From: an uncultured bacterium
Lineage (GTDB): Bacteria > Bacillota > Clostridia > Lachnospirales > Lachnospiraceae
Length of the DNA stretch: 15,187 nt
Direction of reading: 5' to 3'
Assembly: GCA_947088515.1 (NCBI GenBank)
Contig: CAMUHA010000064.1
Span: 1 to 15,187, forward strand
The position numbers were made by a program, and so were the translations under genes. This document shows, one piece after another, positions 1 through 7,017 of this stretch. How positions within the stretch are numbered: the stretch's first letter is position 1; every line of letters starts with the position of its first letter. The notes beneath the pieces are model-generated. The model was not told the origin of the DNA. It saw only the letters and a program-made list of their open reading frames with translations, and made no database searches.

Positions 1-17
1 GCGCTATCTGTGTTTTT

Positions 18-134
18 TTATTGTAAGGGTCCATGGGTCATAAAGAAATCATAGAATCTTCGTAGGGCGTTAATGGTGTAGTTTTGCCGGTGCAGCCTTT
101 GGTATGCGGGAGATAAGACTGAAAATTGAAATTT
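18..134 (-). pseudogene. Possible remnant of a protein-coding tail (unrecognised)
   Basis: On the minus strand a frame is open from 134 down to a TAA at 18-20, with no start codon at its head. The translated stretch is compositionally protein-like: it ends in residues reading YTINALRRFYDFFMTHGPLQ before the stop. The same frame continues upstream beyond a TGA (135-137) to an ATG at 186-188 (MLLSKAQRL...), so one interrupted reading frame could cover 18-188. The aromatic and basic pattern loosely recalls the N-terminal core-binding domain of tyrosine recombinases, but it is far too short to assign. It may equally be chance or part of an intergenic repeat. Low confidence. Confidence 0.22.
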
Positions 135-137
135 TCA
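120..137. repeat. AT-rich inverted repeat, 7-base arms
   Basis: TGAAAAT (120-126) and ATTTTCA (131-137) are perfect inverted copies around a TGAA loop. There is no GC-rich stem or T-run, so it is not an intrinsic terminator. It sits about 60 bases ahead of the first gene and could be an operator or simply an AT-rich dyad. Confidence 0.35.
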
Positions 138-198
138 ATCTGGAGATTTGCGCAATGCACAAAGTCTTTGGGCTTTGGAAAGGAGCATGGTTATAAAA

Positions 199-885
199 AT
201 GAATTTGTTACGGTCACTTATTTATAAAATCAGTATTAATGATATATTTGAATTATTATCTTTTATTGGGCTGGGGATTTTTGTTATAAGGCTTTTTATT
301 CTGCATAAGGCGCCTGTGCCATCTAGCGCTTTTAAGACAGTGCCAGAGGAACTTTTTAAAAAGTGTGTTGCGCTTCTTAAAAAGAAGGAAAAGCGAAATT
401 ATGGTGTTTATGAGGCTCCTGAGGAAATTATGCTCCGGCTTAAGATGAACTTATGTGATGAGGTGATTTTAAAGCAGCTTTTGTGCAGTATTTGTAACCA
501 TATGGGAATTAATGGGGACTTTATTAACCTTACGGTGGAAAATGGGCCAATGGTGGACCGGGCAGGGGAAATATCTACGAACCTTGCGTCTACGAATATC
601 CGGCTGATTGTCAGACCTTACTACACACCAGATGCAGTTATAGCGGTGTTATCCCACGAAGTGATTCATCTTCACATGTATTATGAGGGGATACATTTGA
701 AAGATTCATGGGAAAATGAAATTCTTACAGATACAGCAGCGGTGTATTGCGGATTTGGAGAATATATTTACAGAGGTTATGCTGTTATGAGAGGGGAATT
801 TGCATTTTCCTATCAGAAGGTTGGCTATATCCGTCAGGAGGATGTCCGGGTGATCCAAAAGCTAATGGAAGATGAAACTGTATGA
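199..885 (+). CDS. Membrane-anchored HExxH putative zinc metallopeptidase, unknown family
   Basis: Start: an in-frame TTG at 148 is open, but the only good Shine-Dalgarno (GGAAAGGAG, 177-185) lies just before ATG 187 (1 base away, too close) and 13 bases before ATG 199. I choose 199 with reserve, giving 228 aa. Residues about 14-34 form one hydrophobic segment after a short basic N-terminus, predicting a single membrane anchor. The C-terminal half contains HEVIHLH (residues 153-159), a classic HExxH zinc site, followed 16 residues later by ENEILTD, which could supply the third ligand and the ExxxD pattern of gluzincin-like peptidases. I do not recognise the family, so substrate and biological role are unknown. 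It is followed by ispF after 103 AT-rich bases without a clear terminator. Confidence is high that this is a real gene, moderate that it is a peptidase. Confidence 0.75.
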   Translation: MNLLRSLIYKISINDIFELLSFIGLGIFVIRLFILHKAPVPSSAFKTVPEELFKKCVALLKKKEKRNYGVYEAPEEIMLRLKMNLCDEVILKQLLCSICNHMGINGDFINLTVENGPMVDRAGEISTNLASTNIRLIVRPYYTPDAVIAVLSHEVIHLHMYYEGIHLKDSWENEILTDTAAVYCGFGEYIYRGYAVMRGEFAFSYQKVGYIRQEDVRVIQKLMEDETV

Positions 886-988
886 AATAAATTGCTGCAT
901 ATATCTTAAGAAAAGAAATGCTTAAAATTATAAGGAATAAAATTTATAAAAAATAACAAGTATATGGATAGGAAAGGTAGAGTGAAGT

Positions 989-1531
989 ATGAGAATTGGA
1001 ATGGGATATGATGTACACAGACTGACAGAAGGAAGAAAGCTGATTATAGGCGGAGTGGATATTCCTTATGAAAAAGGATTGCTTGGTCATTCGGATGCGG
1101 ATGTGCTTCTTCATGCCATTATGGATGCGCTTCTTGGGGCGGCAGCCCTTGGGGACATTGGAAAGCATTTTCCAGACACAGACCCGGCATATAAAGGAAT
1201 TTCTTCCATCAAGCTTTTGGAACATGTGGGGAATCTGCTGGAAGAAAATTTATTCCTGATAGAAAATATTGATGCAACAATTATTGCTCAGGCTCCTAAA
1301 ATGCGTCCTTTTATTGATATGATGAGAGAAAACATTGCAAATGCTCTGGGAATTACAACAGGGCAGGTTAATGTGAAAGCGACAACCGAAGAGGGGCTGG
1401 GATTTACAGGAACCGGGGAAGGGATATCTGCCCAGGCAGTCTGCCTGCTGACAAGTCCAATAAACCTTGGCAGTGAGGATGTGACAAGCCGGAGCTGTGG
1501 AAAATGTGACGGCTGTGGGAAGGCAGACTAA
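989..1531 (+). CDS. ispF: 2-C-methyl-D-erythritol 2,4-cyclodiphosphate synthase
   Basis: IspF converts CDP-ME 2-phosphate to MEcPP and CMP in the cytosolic MEP pathway to isoprenoids. Visible signature: metal ligands in YDVH (D8, H10) and H42, the GHSDAD loop (33-38), and the ATTEEGLGFTG segment (131-141) containing the conserved CDP-binding threonine region. Start ATG 989 follows GGAAAGG (971-977), giving MRIGMGYDVH, the normal IspF start. The enzyme body ends near residue 157, the usual family length. This protein runs on to 180 residues with a short tail ending SRSCGKCDGCGKAD, that is C170-x2-C173-x2-C176, which looks like a metal- or redox-binding knuckle not needed for the known reaction. 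Family assignment is essentially certain; the tail's role is unknown. Confidence 0.97.
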   Translation: MRIGMGYDVHRLTEGRKLIIGGVDIPYEKGLLGHSDADVLLHAIMDALLGAAALGDIGKHFPDTDPAYKGISSIKLLEHVGNLLEENLFLIENIDATIIAQAPKMRPFIDMMRENIANALGITTGQVNVKATTEEGLGFTGTGEGISAQAVCLLTSPINLGSEDVTSRSCGKCDGCGKAD

Positions 1532-1541
1532 CTGTCTGCCT
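1521..1541. terminator. Perfect hairpin between convergent ispF and DUF4364 genes
   Basis: AGGCAGAC (1521-1528) and GTCTGCCT (1534-1541) form an 8-base-pair perfect stem with a 5-base loop that contains the ispF stop codon (TAA, 1529-1531). Neither strand has a strong T-run after the stem, so termination efficiency is uncertain; it may instead be a 3' end stabilising hairpin. Its position between converging genes favours a shared terminator role. Confidence 0.5.
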
Positions 1542-1583
1542 GTATAAAATTTATCTGGTTGATTATCAGAGGCCATATGTCTT

Positions 1584-2102
1584 TTAAAAAAGCTTTCCTA
1601 TCAGATATTGGTAAATTTCCTGATTTTTTGTATGCCAGTTATCACAGATGGCAGCTGCAGTTTCTTCTAAAGGAACGGACAAGGTAATGTCCACAAGGGT
1701 AATTCCCTTGTCTTTTGCTACCAGACGGGCCTCATATTCCCCGGAAGAAACTTTGGTGTAATCTGCCCAGACGGAGGTTTCATCCCGCAGCTGAAATTCA
1801 TTTTCTCTTAAAAAGGCGTCAATATCTTCCCGGAGGCCGAAATTAATTTGGTTTTGAAAAAATTTCAGCGTTTCCCGGCCTTCCGGGGTGATGCTAAGCT
1901 GTGTGCGGTTGCGGATTGGGCAGGCGGTAACAAATCCATCCTCTGCAAGCTCATTCATTGCCTGCTGGATGGTCAGAAAGCTGTTTGTAAATTCTTTTTC
2001 CAGCATAAAATCACTGATTTGAGTTTTAGTCAGGGGAAAATCCACCCGGCTTAATATGTAAAGTATAATCAGTTTATAAAGGGTCAGAAAATCCTGCATC
2101 AT
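1584..2102 (-). CDS. DUF4364 family protein (winged-helix-like, probable regulator)
   Basis: 172 residues when started at ATG 2102, which has an AAAGGA ribosome binding site five bases upstream and begins MMQDFLTLYKLIILYIL, the normal start of DUF4364 proteins. A longer in-frame start at 2180 would overlap the preceding gene and lacks support. The N-terminal ~90 residues alternate helices and a short hairpin (KTQISDFMLEK, then LAEDGFV, then LSITPEGRETL), resembling a winged-helix transcription factor. The C-terminal part (LREDIDAFLREN onwards) is mixed alpha/beta of unknown purpose. It is the last gene of a minus-strand operon, 22 bases after the radical SAM gene. DUF4364 is common in Clostridia and I know of no settled function; the regulator reading is an inference from the fold-like pattern. 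Confidence 0.85.
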   Translation of the reverse strand: MMQDFLTLYKLIILYILSRVDFPLTKTQISDFMLEKEFTNSFLTIQQAMNELAEDGFVTACPIRNRTQLSITPEGRETLKFFQNQINFGLREDIDAFLRENEFQLRDETSVWADYTKVSSGEYEARLVAKDKGITLVDITLSVPLEETAAAICDNWHTKNQEIYQYLIGKLF

Positions 2103-2124
2103 TTTTATCCTTTCCCGGTTTGGT

Positions 2125-3159
2125 CTATAGAATATTAGAGCGTGTTTCACAAAGCCCATCAACAGTAATTTTTCCGTCATTATAATATCTGCCTTGGTAA
2201 GAGCCTTGTTCTTTCATTTGCTTATGTATTGAATTAAGAACATGCCGCTTGTGGGCGCTCCAAAGGGGAGCAAGAAGCAAGGGCCTGGGAGCATCTCCGG
2301 TTATGCGGTGGATTACCATATCCGGGCGGAGATGCTCAAGGCAGGAGATTAAAGCTTCCAGATAGAGAGAAAGGGTCTGGAAAGAGCCATAAAAATCCGG
2401 GTCCTGCCTCCAGTACTGTTCAAGGTCTGTATCCTTAAGGATATGCAGCAGCTGCAGTTTTGCGCCCCAGACGGGTTTGTGATTTAAATAATTAATTGTT
2501 TGGAGCATATCAGTAAGGCTCTCTCCCGGAAGTCCTAAAATTAAATGTACCACAACTAAAACGCCGGCAGAGTAAAGCTTATCCAGCGCCATATCAAAGC
2601 AGGACAAAGGATAGCCCCGCCGTATAAAGGAGGCAGAATGCTCATGTATGCTTTGAAGTCCCAATTCCACCCAGATAAATTTAGGGGAATATTCCTCTTT
2701 TAACCTGGCAAGAAGCTTTATCACAGGGTCAGGCAGGCAGTCTGGCCTCGTGGCAATGGAAATGCCTGCACAGTCAGTCCGTGAAAGGGCCAGCCGGTAT
2801 ATTTTTTCAAGATAGGCTACAGGACCATAAGTATTGGTATAAGCCTGAAAATAAATAATATATCTTTGTCCGGTTTTTTTGCCGGAAAGGAATGAGATGC
2901 TGTTTTGATAAGCTTCCTCAAAAATCTGTTCCGCTTCGCATGGGGAAGAGGCAGAAATGTCAGAAAAAGAGGATGCAAAATCACCACTGCCTCCTTTGCT
3001 GCAGAAAATACATCCTTTTGTGCCAAGAGAGCCATCTCTGTTTGGACATGTAAAACCAGCATTTAACGCTATTTTGTACAACTTTTCACCATAGCTATTT
3101 TTACAGTAGGCATCCAGGGAATAATAGGGCTTGCCATGCCAGTAATCCGGACTTGTCAT
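2125..3159 (-). CDS. Radical SAM protein, TIGR01212 (YhcC-like) family
   Basis: 344 residues, full length. The iron-sulfur cluster motif is non-standard for the superfamily but typical of this family: C38-x11-C50-x2-C53, within FTCPNRDGSLGTKGCIFCS. Further family features are SIATRPDCL, FIWVELGLQSIHE (the conserved ELGLQS strand), RRGYP and HLILGLPGES. These place it with YhcC-type radical SAM enzymes related to the Elp3 catalytic domain. The physiological reaction is not established to my knowledge, so I give no substrate. ATG 3159 lies only five bases after the malic enzyme stop (3165) and has no strong Shine-Dalgarno of its own, suggesting translational coupling. It is the middle gene of the malic enzyme - radical SAM - DUF4364 operon. 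Confidence 0.92.
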   Translation of the reverse strand: MTSPDYWHGKPYYSLDAYCKNSYGEKLYKIALNAGFTCPNRDGSLGTKGCIFCSKGGSGDFASSFSDISASSPCEAEQIFEEAYQNSISFLSGKKTGQRYIIYFQAYTNTYGPVAYLEKIYRLALSRTDCAGISIATRPDCLPDPVIKLLARLKEEYSPKFIWVELGLQSIHEHSASFIRRGYPLSCFDMALDKLYSAGVLVVVHLILGLPGESLTDMLQTINYLNHKPVWGAKLQLLHILKDTDLEQYWRQDPDFYGSFQTLSLYLEALISCLEHLRPDMVIHRITGDAPRPLLLAPLWSAHKRHVLNSIHKQMKEQGSYQGRYYNDGKITVDGLCETRSNIL

Positions 3160-3164
3160 TTGAG

Positions 3165-4316
3165 TTACCGGATATGGGATTTTACGGCTTGTGCCACAAG
3201 CTCTGCTACTTTAGGATTAAAAGCCTCCGGCAAGATATTATCTTCCCCCAGCTCATCACAAGGAACCAGTGAAGCAATGGCATTTGCAGCGGCAAGCTTC
3301 ATATCTTCAGTGATTTGGGAAGCCCGTCCCTCAAGAGCTCCCTTAAAAATACCAGGAAAAGCAACCACATTGTTGACTTGATTGGGAAAATCACTGCGGC
3401 CTGTTCCAACAATTCTTGCGCCGGCGGCTTTGGCTATATCGGGCATAATTTCCGGTACCGGGTTTGCCATGGCAAAGAGAATTGCATCCCTGTTCATGGA
3501 AGAAACCATTTCGGCAGTGACAATATCAGGGGCGGAGACACCTACAAAAATATCGGCGTCTTTCAGGGCATCAGCAAGGGTTCCGGTCATTCCCTCCTTG
3601 TTGGTAATCTCAGCCATTTTTTGTTGCATCCAGTTAAGTCCGGTGGTTTCTTTTGATATAATCCCTACTTTGTCGCACATAAGAATATTGGAAAAACCAT
3701 AGGTAAGCAGAAGTTTTGTGATGGCGACTCCGGCGCTTCCGGCTCCGTTAACCACTACCTTACAGTTTTCCTTTTCTTTACCGACAACTTTTAACGCGTT
3801 AATAATTCCGGCAAGAACCACAATAGCGGTACCATGCTGGTCGTCATGAAAAACTGGAATGTCCAATATCTCTTTGAGACGTTCTTCAATTTCAAAACAA
3901 CGGGGAGCGCTTATATCCTCCAAATTGATGCCGCCAAAACCGGGAGCAAGAAAGGTGATAGTGCGGATAATTTCTTCTGTGTCTTGTGTATCAAGGCAGA
4001 TGGGAACTGCATTAACGCCGCCAAATTCTTTAAAAAGGACTGCTTTTCCTTCCATAACGGGCATTGCGGCATAGGGGCCGATATTGCCAAGGCCCAGTAC
4101 CGCGCTTCCGTCAGAGATGACGGCAACTGTGTTGGCTTTTATGGTGTATTTATAGGCAGCTTCCTTATCCTTTGCAATTACCCGGCAGGGTTCTGCAACA
4201 CCTGGCGTATAGGCAAGGGACAAATCTCCTCTGGATTTGACAGGAGCTTTGGATATAGTTTCAAGCTTTCCATTCCACTGTTCATGGAGCAATAACGCTT
4301 TTTCATTCGTGGTCAT
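3165..4316 (-). CDS. NAD(P)-dependent malic enzyme (malate dehydrogenase, oxaloacetate-decarboxylating)
   Basis: Oxidatively decarboxylates malate to pyruvate and CO2 in the cytosol, linking C4 acids to pyruvate. The start is ATG 4316, behind a GGAGG six bases upstream; the in-frame extension to 4379 has no homology-like content. The product is 383 residues, the size of short bacterial malic enzymes. Malic N-domain features: SLAYTPGVAEPCR, KANTVAVISDGSAVLGLGN, and the metal/substrate region INLEDISAPRCFEIEERL followed by IPVFHDDQHGTA. The NAD domain opens with VVVNGAGSAGVA (GxGxxG type). It heads the leftward operon with the radical SAM and DUF4364 genes and is divergent from degV. I cannot tell NAD from NADP preference by eye. 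Family certain. Confidence 0.96.
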   Translation of the reverse strand: MTTNEKALLLHEQWNGKLETISKAPVKSRGDLSLAYTPGVAEPCRVIAKDKEAAYKYTIKANTVAVISDGSAVLGLGNIGPYAAMPVMEGKAVLFKEFGGVNAVPICLDTQDTEEIIRTITFLAPGFGGINLEDISAPRCFEIEERLKEILDIPVFHDDQHGTAIVVLAGIINALKVVGKEKENCKVVVNGAGSAGVAITKLLLTYGFSNILMCDKVGIISKETTGLNWMQQKMAEITNKEGMTGTLADALKDADIFVGVSAPDIVTAEMVSSMNRDAILFAMANPVPEIMPDIAKAAGARIVGTGRSDFPNQVNNVVAFPGIFKGALEGRASQITEDMKLAAANAIASLVPCDELGEDNILPEAFNPKVAELVAQAVKSHIR

Positions 4317-4428
4317 GATAATCCTCCATTTGTTTAAATTCTTCTTTCCTATCATATAATATTTCTGCATCCTTCGCAAGGCGTAAAGAAATGTTGGAAA
4401 CTTTATTTGCAGAAATATAGAATTAGTA

Positions 4429-4457
4429 TTTACACAATAGAAACTATATGTTAGTAT
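4429..4457 (+). promoter_or_regulatory. Candidate sigma-A promoter for degV
   Basis: TTTACA (4429-4434) and TAGTAT (4452-4457) are 17 bases apart in the 206-base divergent gap between the malic enzyme gene and degV. The -10 is only a 4/6 match. A competing pair is TTGGAA (4394-4399) with TATAGA (4416-4421) at 16 bases. The gap is very AT-rich, so chance matches are likely. Confidence 0.3.
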
Positions 4458-4522
4458 AAGTAGTAATGAAAACCAGATACTATAGTTATGAGTAAATATA
4501 TGAAGTGGTTTTGGAGGATACT

Positions 4523-5359
4523 ATGAGTTATAAAATTATTGCGGACAGTTGTTGTGAATTTCCCAAGGATTATGAAAAGGACCCCAGATATGAGAGAATA
4601 GCGCTGGGGCTGGAAGTGGAAGATGAGCTGATTATAGATGATGAAACCTTTGACCAGGCTCAGTTTCTGGAAAAGGTAGCGGCCTCACCCAAGTGTCCTA
4701 AATCTTTTTGTCCTTCTCCGGATAAATTTAAGGAGGCATATCAGACAGAGGCAGAAAATATTTTTGTGTTTACTTTATCCTCCAAGTTAAGTGGCAGCTA
4801 CAACAGCGCTGAAATAGGAAGAAAGATGTATCAGGAGGAGTTTGGAGATAAAAATATTTTTGTCTGTGACTCTCATTCTGCCAGTTGCGGAGAGACACAG
4901 TTGGCATTTAAGGCAGTCCAGTGGTCCGAAGAGGGACTAGCCTTTGAAGAAATTTGCCAGCGACTGATGGCGTACAGAGATAATATGCACACATATTTTG
5001 TGCTGGATAATCTGGAAACTCTCCGTAAAAACGGACGTTTGTCTGGTGTAAAAGCCCTGGTGGCATCTACCTTAAGCATTAAGCCGGTTATGGGAGCTGA
5101 TTCAGGTGAGATTATCCAGTTAGGCCAGGCGGTAGGAATAAAAAAAGCGCTTGCCAAAATGGCGGAATTTGTTGCAAAGGAAGCAGTCGGACCTGAAGAA
5201 AAAACACTTATGATTACACATTGCAACTGCCCGGAGCGGGCGGAGAATATCCGGGAGATGATACTTTCACGGATTAAGGTAAAAGATGTGCTTATCATGG
5301 ATACCAAAGGTGTCAGCAGCATGTATGCCAATGACGGCGGTGTGATTGTTACTCTATAA
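4523..5359 (+). CDS. DegV family fatty-acid-binding protein (FakB-like)
   Basis: Start ATG 4523 has GGAGG five bases upstream; the in-frame GTG-type start at 4505 does not. Product is 278 aa, the usual DegV size. DegV proteins bind a fatty acid, and the studied members (FakB) present it to the kinase FakA for phosphorylation and entry into phospholipid synthesis. Recognisable blocks: IADSCCEFP at the N-terminus, FTLSSKLSGSYNSAEIG (the fatty-acid carboxyl-binding serine block), VCDSHSASCGE, and LDNLETLRKNGRLSG with SIKPVM after it. No fakA is in the window, as is usual for stand-alone degV genes. It converges on the DUF1294 gene and shares a dyad at 5365-5430. The family is clear; the bound lipid is unknown. 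Confidence 0.95.
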   Translation: MSYKIIADSCCEFPKDYEKDPRYERIALGLEVEDELIIDDETFDQAQFLEKVAASPKCPKSFCPSPDKFKEAYQTEAENIFVFTLSSKLSGSYNSAEIGRKMYQEEFGDKNIFVCDSHSASCGETQLAFKAVQWSEEGLAFEEICQRLMAYRDNMHTYFVLDNLETLRKNGRLSGVKALVASTLSIKPVMGADSGEIIQLGQAVGIKKALAKMAEFVAKEAVGPEEKTLMITHCNCPERAENIREMILSRIKVKDVLIMDTKGVSSMYANDGGVIVTL

Positions 5360-5364
5360 TAATA

Positions 5365-5430
5365 AAAACCATCCTTTGCATTTTTCGAAGTATTTCAAGG
5401 CAATCTTTGAAAGCTGTAAAGGACGGTTTT
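5365..5430. terminator. Shared bidirectional terminator-like dyad, degV / DUF1294
   Basis: AAAACCATCCTTT (5365-5377) and AAAGGACGGTTTT (5418-5430) pair over 13 positions with one mismatch, closing a 40-base loop that contains its own weaker stem (TTTCAA with TTTGAAA, about 5392-5412). T-runs fall on the exit side in both directions (GGTTTT rightward, GGTTTTTATT leftward). It starts 5 bases after the degV stop and ends 10 bases from the DUF1294 stop, as expected for a two-way terminator. Confidence 0.65.
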
Positions 5431-5440
5431 GTACTATATG

Positions 5441-5734
5441 CTATAAAACTGAAATGTTAATTGGCGCGTGAAAGAAAGCGGCAGCAAGGGCAACCTGGAT
5501 AAGCAGGACCAGTGGTATGCCATAAGTAAATTTACGGTGCAGGGTTTTGTGGTGGAAAAAATACATTCCAATAAGAGAGCCTGCGCTTCCCCCAATAATT
5601 GCAATGATAAAAAGGGTTGCTTCCGGGATACGGAAGGCCCTTTTTTTCGCTTTATATTTATCAATTCCCATCAGAGCAAATCCGGTTAAGTTGATGCCTG
5701 AAATATAAAATAGTAAAAGTGTGATTACATCCAT
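5441..5734 (-). CDS. DUF1294 domain small membrane protein
   Basis: 97 residues with three hydrophobic segments (about 1-24, 38-58 and 71-90). The central block GIDKYKAKKRAFRIPE, followed by GGSAGSLIGMYFFHHKT and LHRKF, is the hallmark of DUF1294 proteins; these residues sit on the loop between the first two membrane segments and after the second. Start ATG 5734 has an AAGG-type ribosome binding site about ten bases upstream. Function is unknown for the family as far as I know. The gene stands immediately downstream of argG on the same strand, but the argG terminator (5761-5787) separates them, so it probably has its own promoter or is fed by read-through. Confidence 0.9.
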   Translation of the reverse strand: MDVITLLLFYISGINLTGFALMGIDKYKAKKRAFRIPEATLFIIAIIGGSAGSLIGMYFFHHKTLHRKFTYGIPLVLLIQVALAAAFFHAPINISVL

Positions 5735-5760
5735 AAAATGACTGCCTTTCCTTAATAAAA

Positions 5761-5787
5761 AGACAGGGAGCTGTATGTTCCCTGTCT
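5761..5787 (-). terminator. Intrinsic terminator of argG
   Basis: AGACAGGGAGC (5761-5771) and GTTCCCTGTCT (5777-5787) form an 11-base-pair stem with one G-U pair and a 5-base loop. Read on the minus strand it is followed by a T-rich tract (complement of 5751-5760). It begins 10 bases after the argG stop. Textbook rho-independent terminator. Confidence 0.92.
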
Positions 5788-5796
5788 CCTGTGAGT

Positions 5797-7017
5797 TTAT
5801 TCCAGTTCACCGTTTTCCTGCATCTTTAAAGCGCGGACTTTGGTGGAAAGACCAAACAGATTAATAAAACCTTCTGCGTCATGATGGTCATACAAATCAC
5901 CAGTGGTAAAAGAAGCAATGCTTTCGTTATACAGTGAGTAAGGGGAAGTAGTGCCTGCTTTAATGATATTTCCCTTGTACAGCTTGAATTTTACTTCTCC
6001 GGTTACATATTGCTGGGTGGATGTGATGAAAGCCTGCACAGCTTCTCTAAGGGGAGTAAACCATTTGCCTTCATATACAATCTGGGAGAGTCTGTTACCC
6101 ATATCTTTTTTCACTGCATAGGTGTCACGGTCCAGGATTAATTCTTCCAGCTGCTGGTGGGCTTCATAAAGGATGGTTCCGCCTGGGGTCTCATATACCC
6201 CTCTGGATTTCATGCCTACAACCCGGTTTTCCACAATATCTACAATGCCAATGCCATGCTTTCCGCCCAAAATATTTAATTCACGGATGATATCAGAAAC
6301 CTTCATTTTCTGGCCGTTGACAGAAACAGGAATACCGGACTCAAAGGTCATGGTGACATATTCACCTTCTTCCGGCGCCTTTTCAGGGGTAACGCCAAGT
6401 ACCAGAAGATGGTTAAAGTCAGGTTCATTTGCGGGGTCTTCCAGTTCTAACCCTTCATGACTGATATGCCATAAATTGCGGTCCCGACTGTAACTGGAAT
6501 CTGCTGAAAAAGGAAGGTCAATGCCATGGGCCTTGCAGTAAGCAATTTCAGACTCACGGGAATCCATTGTCCATTTATCATTTCTCCAGGCTGCAATAAT
6601 TTTTAAATCAGGCGCTAATGCTTTGATACCCAGTTCAAAACGGATCTGGTCATTTCCTTTTCCGGTTGCTCCGTGGCAGATAGCGGCTGCTTTTTCCTTA
6701 CGTGCAATTTCAACCAGTTTTTTTGCGATAAGAGGTCTTGCCATGGAAGTGCCCAAAAGATATTTATTTTCATATACGGCATGTGCCTGTACACAGGGAA
6801 TAATATATTCATCACAGAATTCATCTGTCACATCTAATATGTATAATTTTTCGGCGCCGCAGAATTTTGCCCGCTCTTCAAGGCCATCCAGTTCCTCTCC
6901 CTGTCCGCAGTCAATACATACGCAGATAACTTCATAATCAAAATTTTCCTTCAGCCAGGGAATGATGGCTGTGGTATCCAGTCCGCCTGAATAGGCCAAA
7001 ACGACTTTTTCTTTCAT
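5797..7017 (-). CDS. argG: Argininosuccinate synthase
   Basis: ArgG condenses citrulline and aspartate using ATP to give argininosuccinate, the penultimate step of arginine synthesis. 406 residues, the normal length. The ATP-pyrophosphatase loop SGGLDT is at residues 10-15, the CIDCGQGEE block at about 34-42, HGATGKGNDQIRFE at 115-128, and ANEPDFNHLLVLGVTPEKAP and LGGKHGIGIVDIVENRVVG-type substrate blocks are in order. Start ATG 7017 (MKEKVVLAYSGG) has AGGAGG ten bases upstream; the frame is open to 7182 but the extra residues do not resemble the family. It is divergent from argC across the putative ArgR control region and is not followed by argH, so the last step must be encoded elsewhere. 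Confidence 0.98.
   Translation of the reverse strand: MKEKVVLAYSGGLDTTAIIPWLKENFDYEVICVCIDCGQGEELDGLEERAKFCGAEKLYILDVTDEFCDEYIIPCVQAHAVYENKYLLGTSMARPLIAKKLVEIARKEKAAAICHGATGKGNDQIRFELGIKALAPDLKIIAAWRNDKWTMDSRESEIAYCKAHGIDLPFSADSSYSRDRNLWHISHEGLELEDPANEPDFNHLLVLGVTPEKAPEEGEYVTMTFESGIPVSVNGQKMKVSDIIRELNILGGKHGIGIVDIVENRVVGMKSRGVYETPGGTILYEAHQQLEELILDRDTYAVKKDMGNRLSQIVYEGKWFTPLREAVQAFITSTQQYVTGEVKFKLYKGNIIKAGTTSPYSLYNESIASFTTGDLYDHHDAEGFINLFGLSTKVRALKMQENGELE

Noticed and set aside
148..198. TTG-initiated N-terminal extension of the HExxH protein
   Set aside because: The TTG has no usable ribosome binding site (GGAGA is one base away), and the extra residues precede a normal basic start plus membrane segment at 199.
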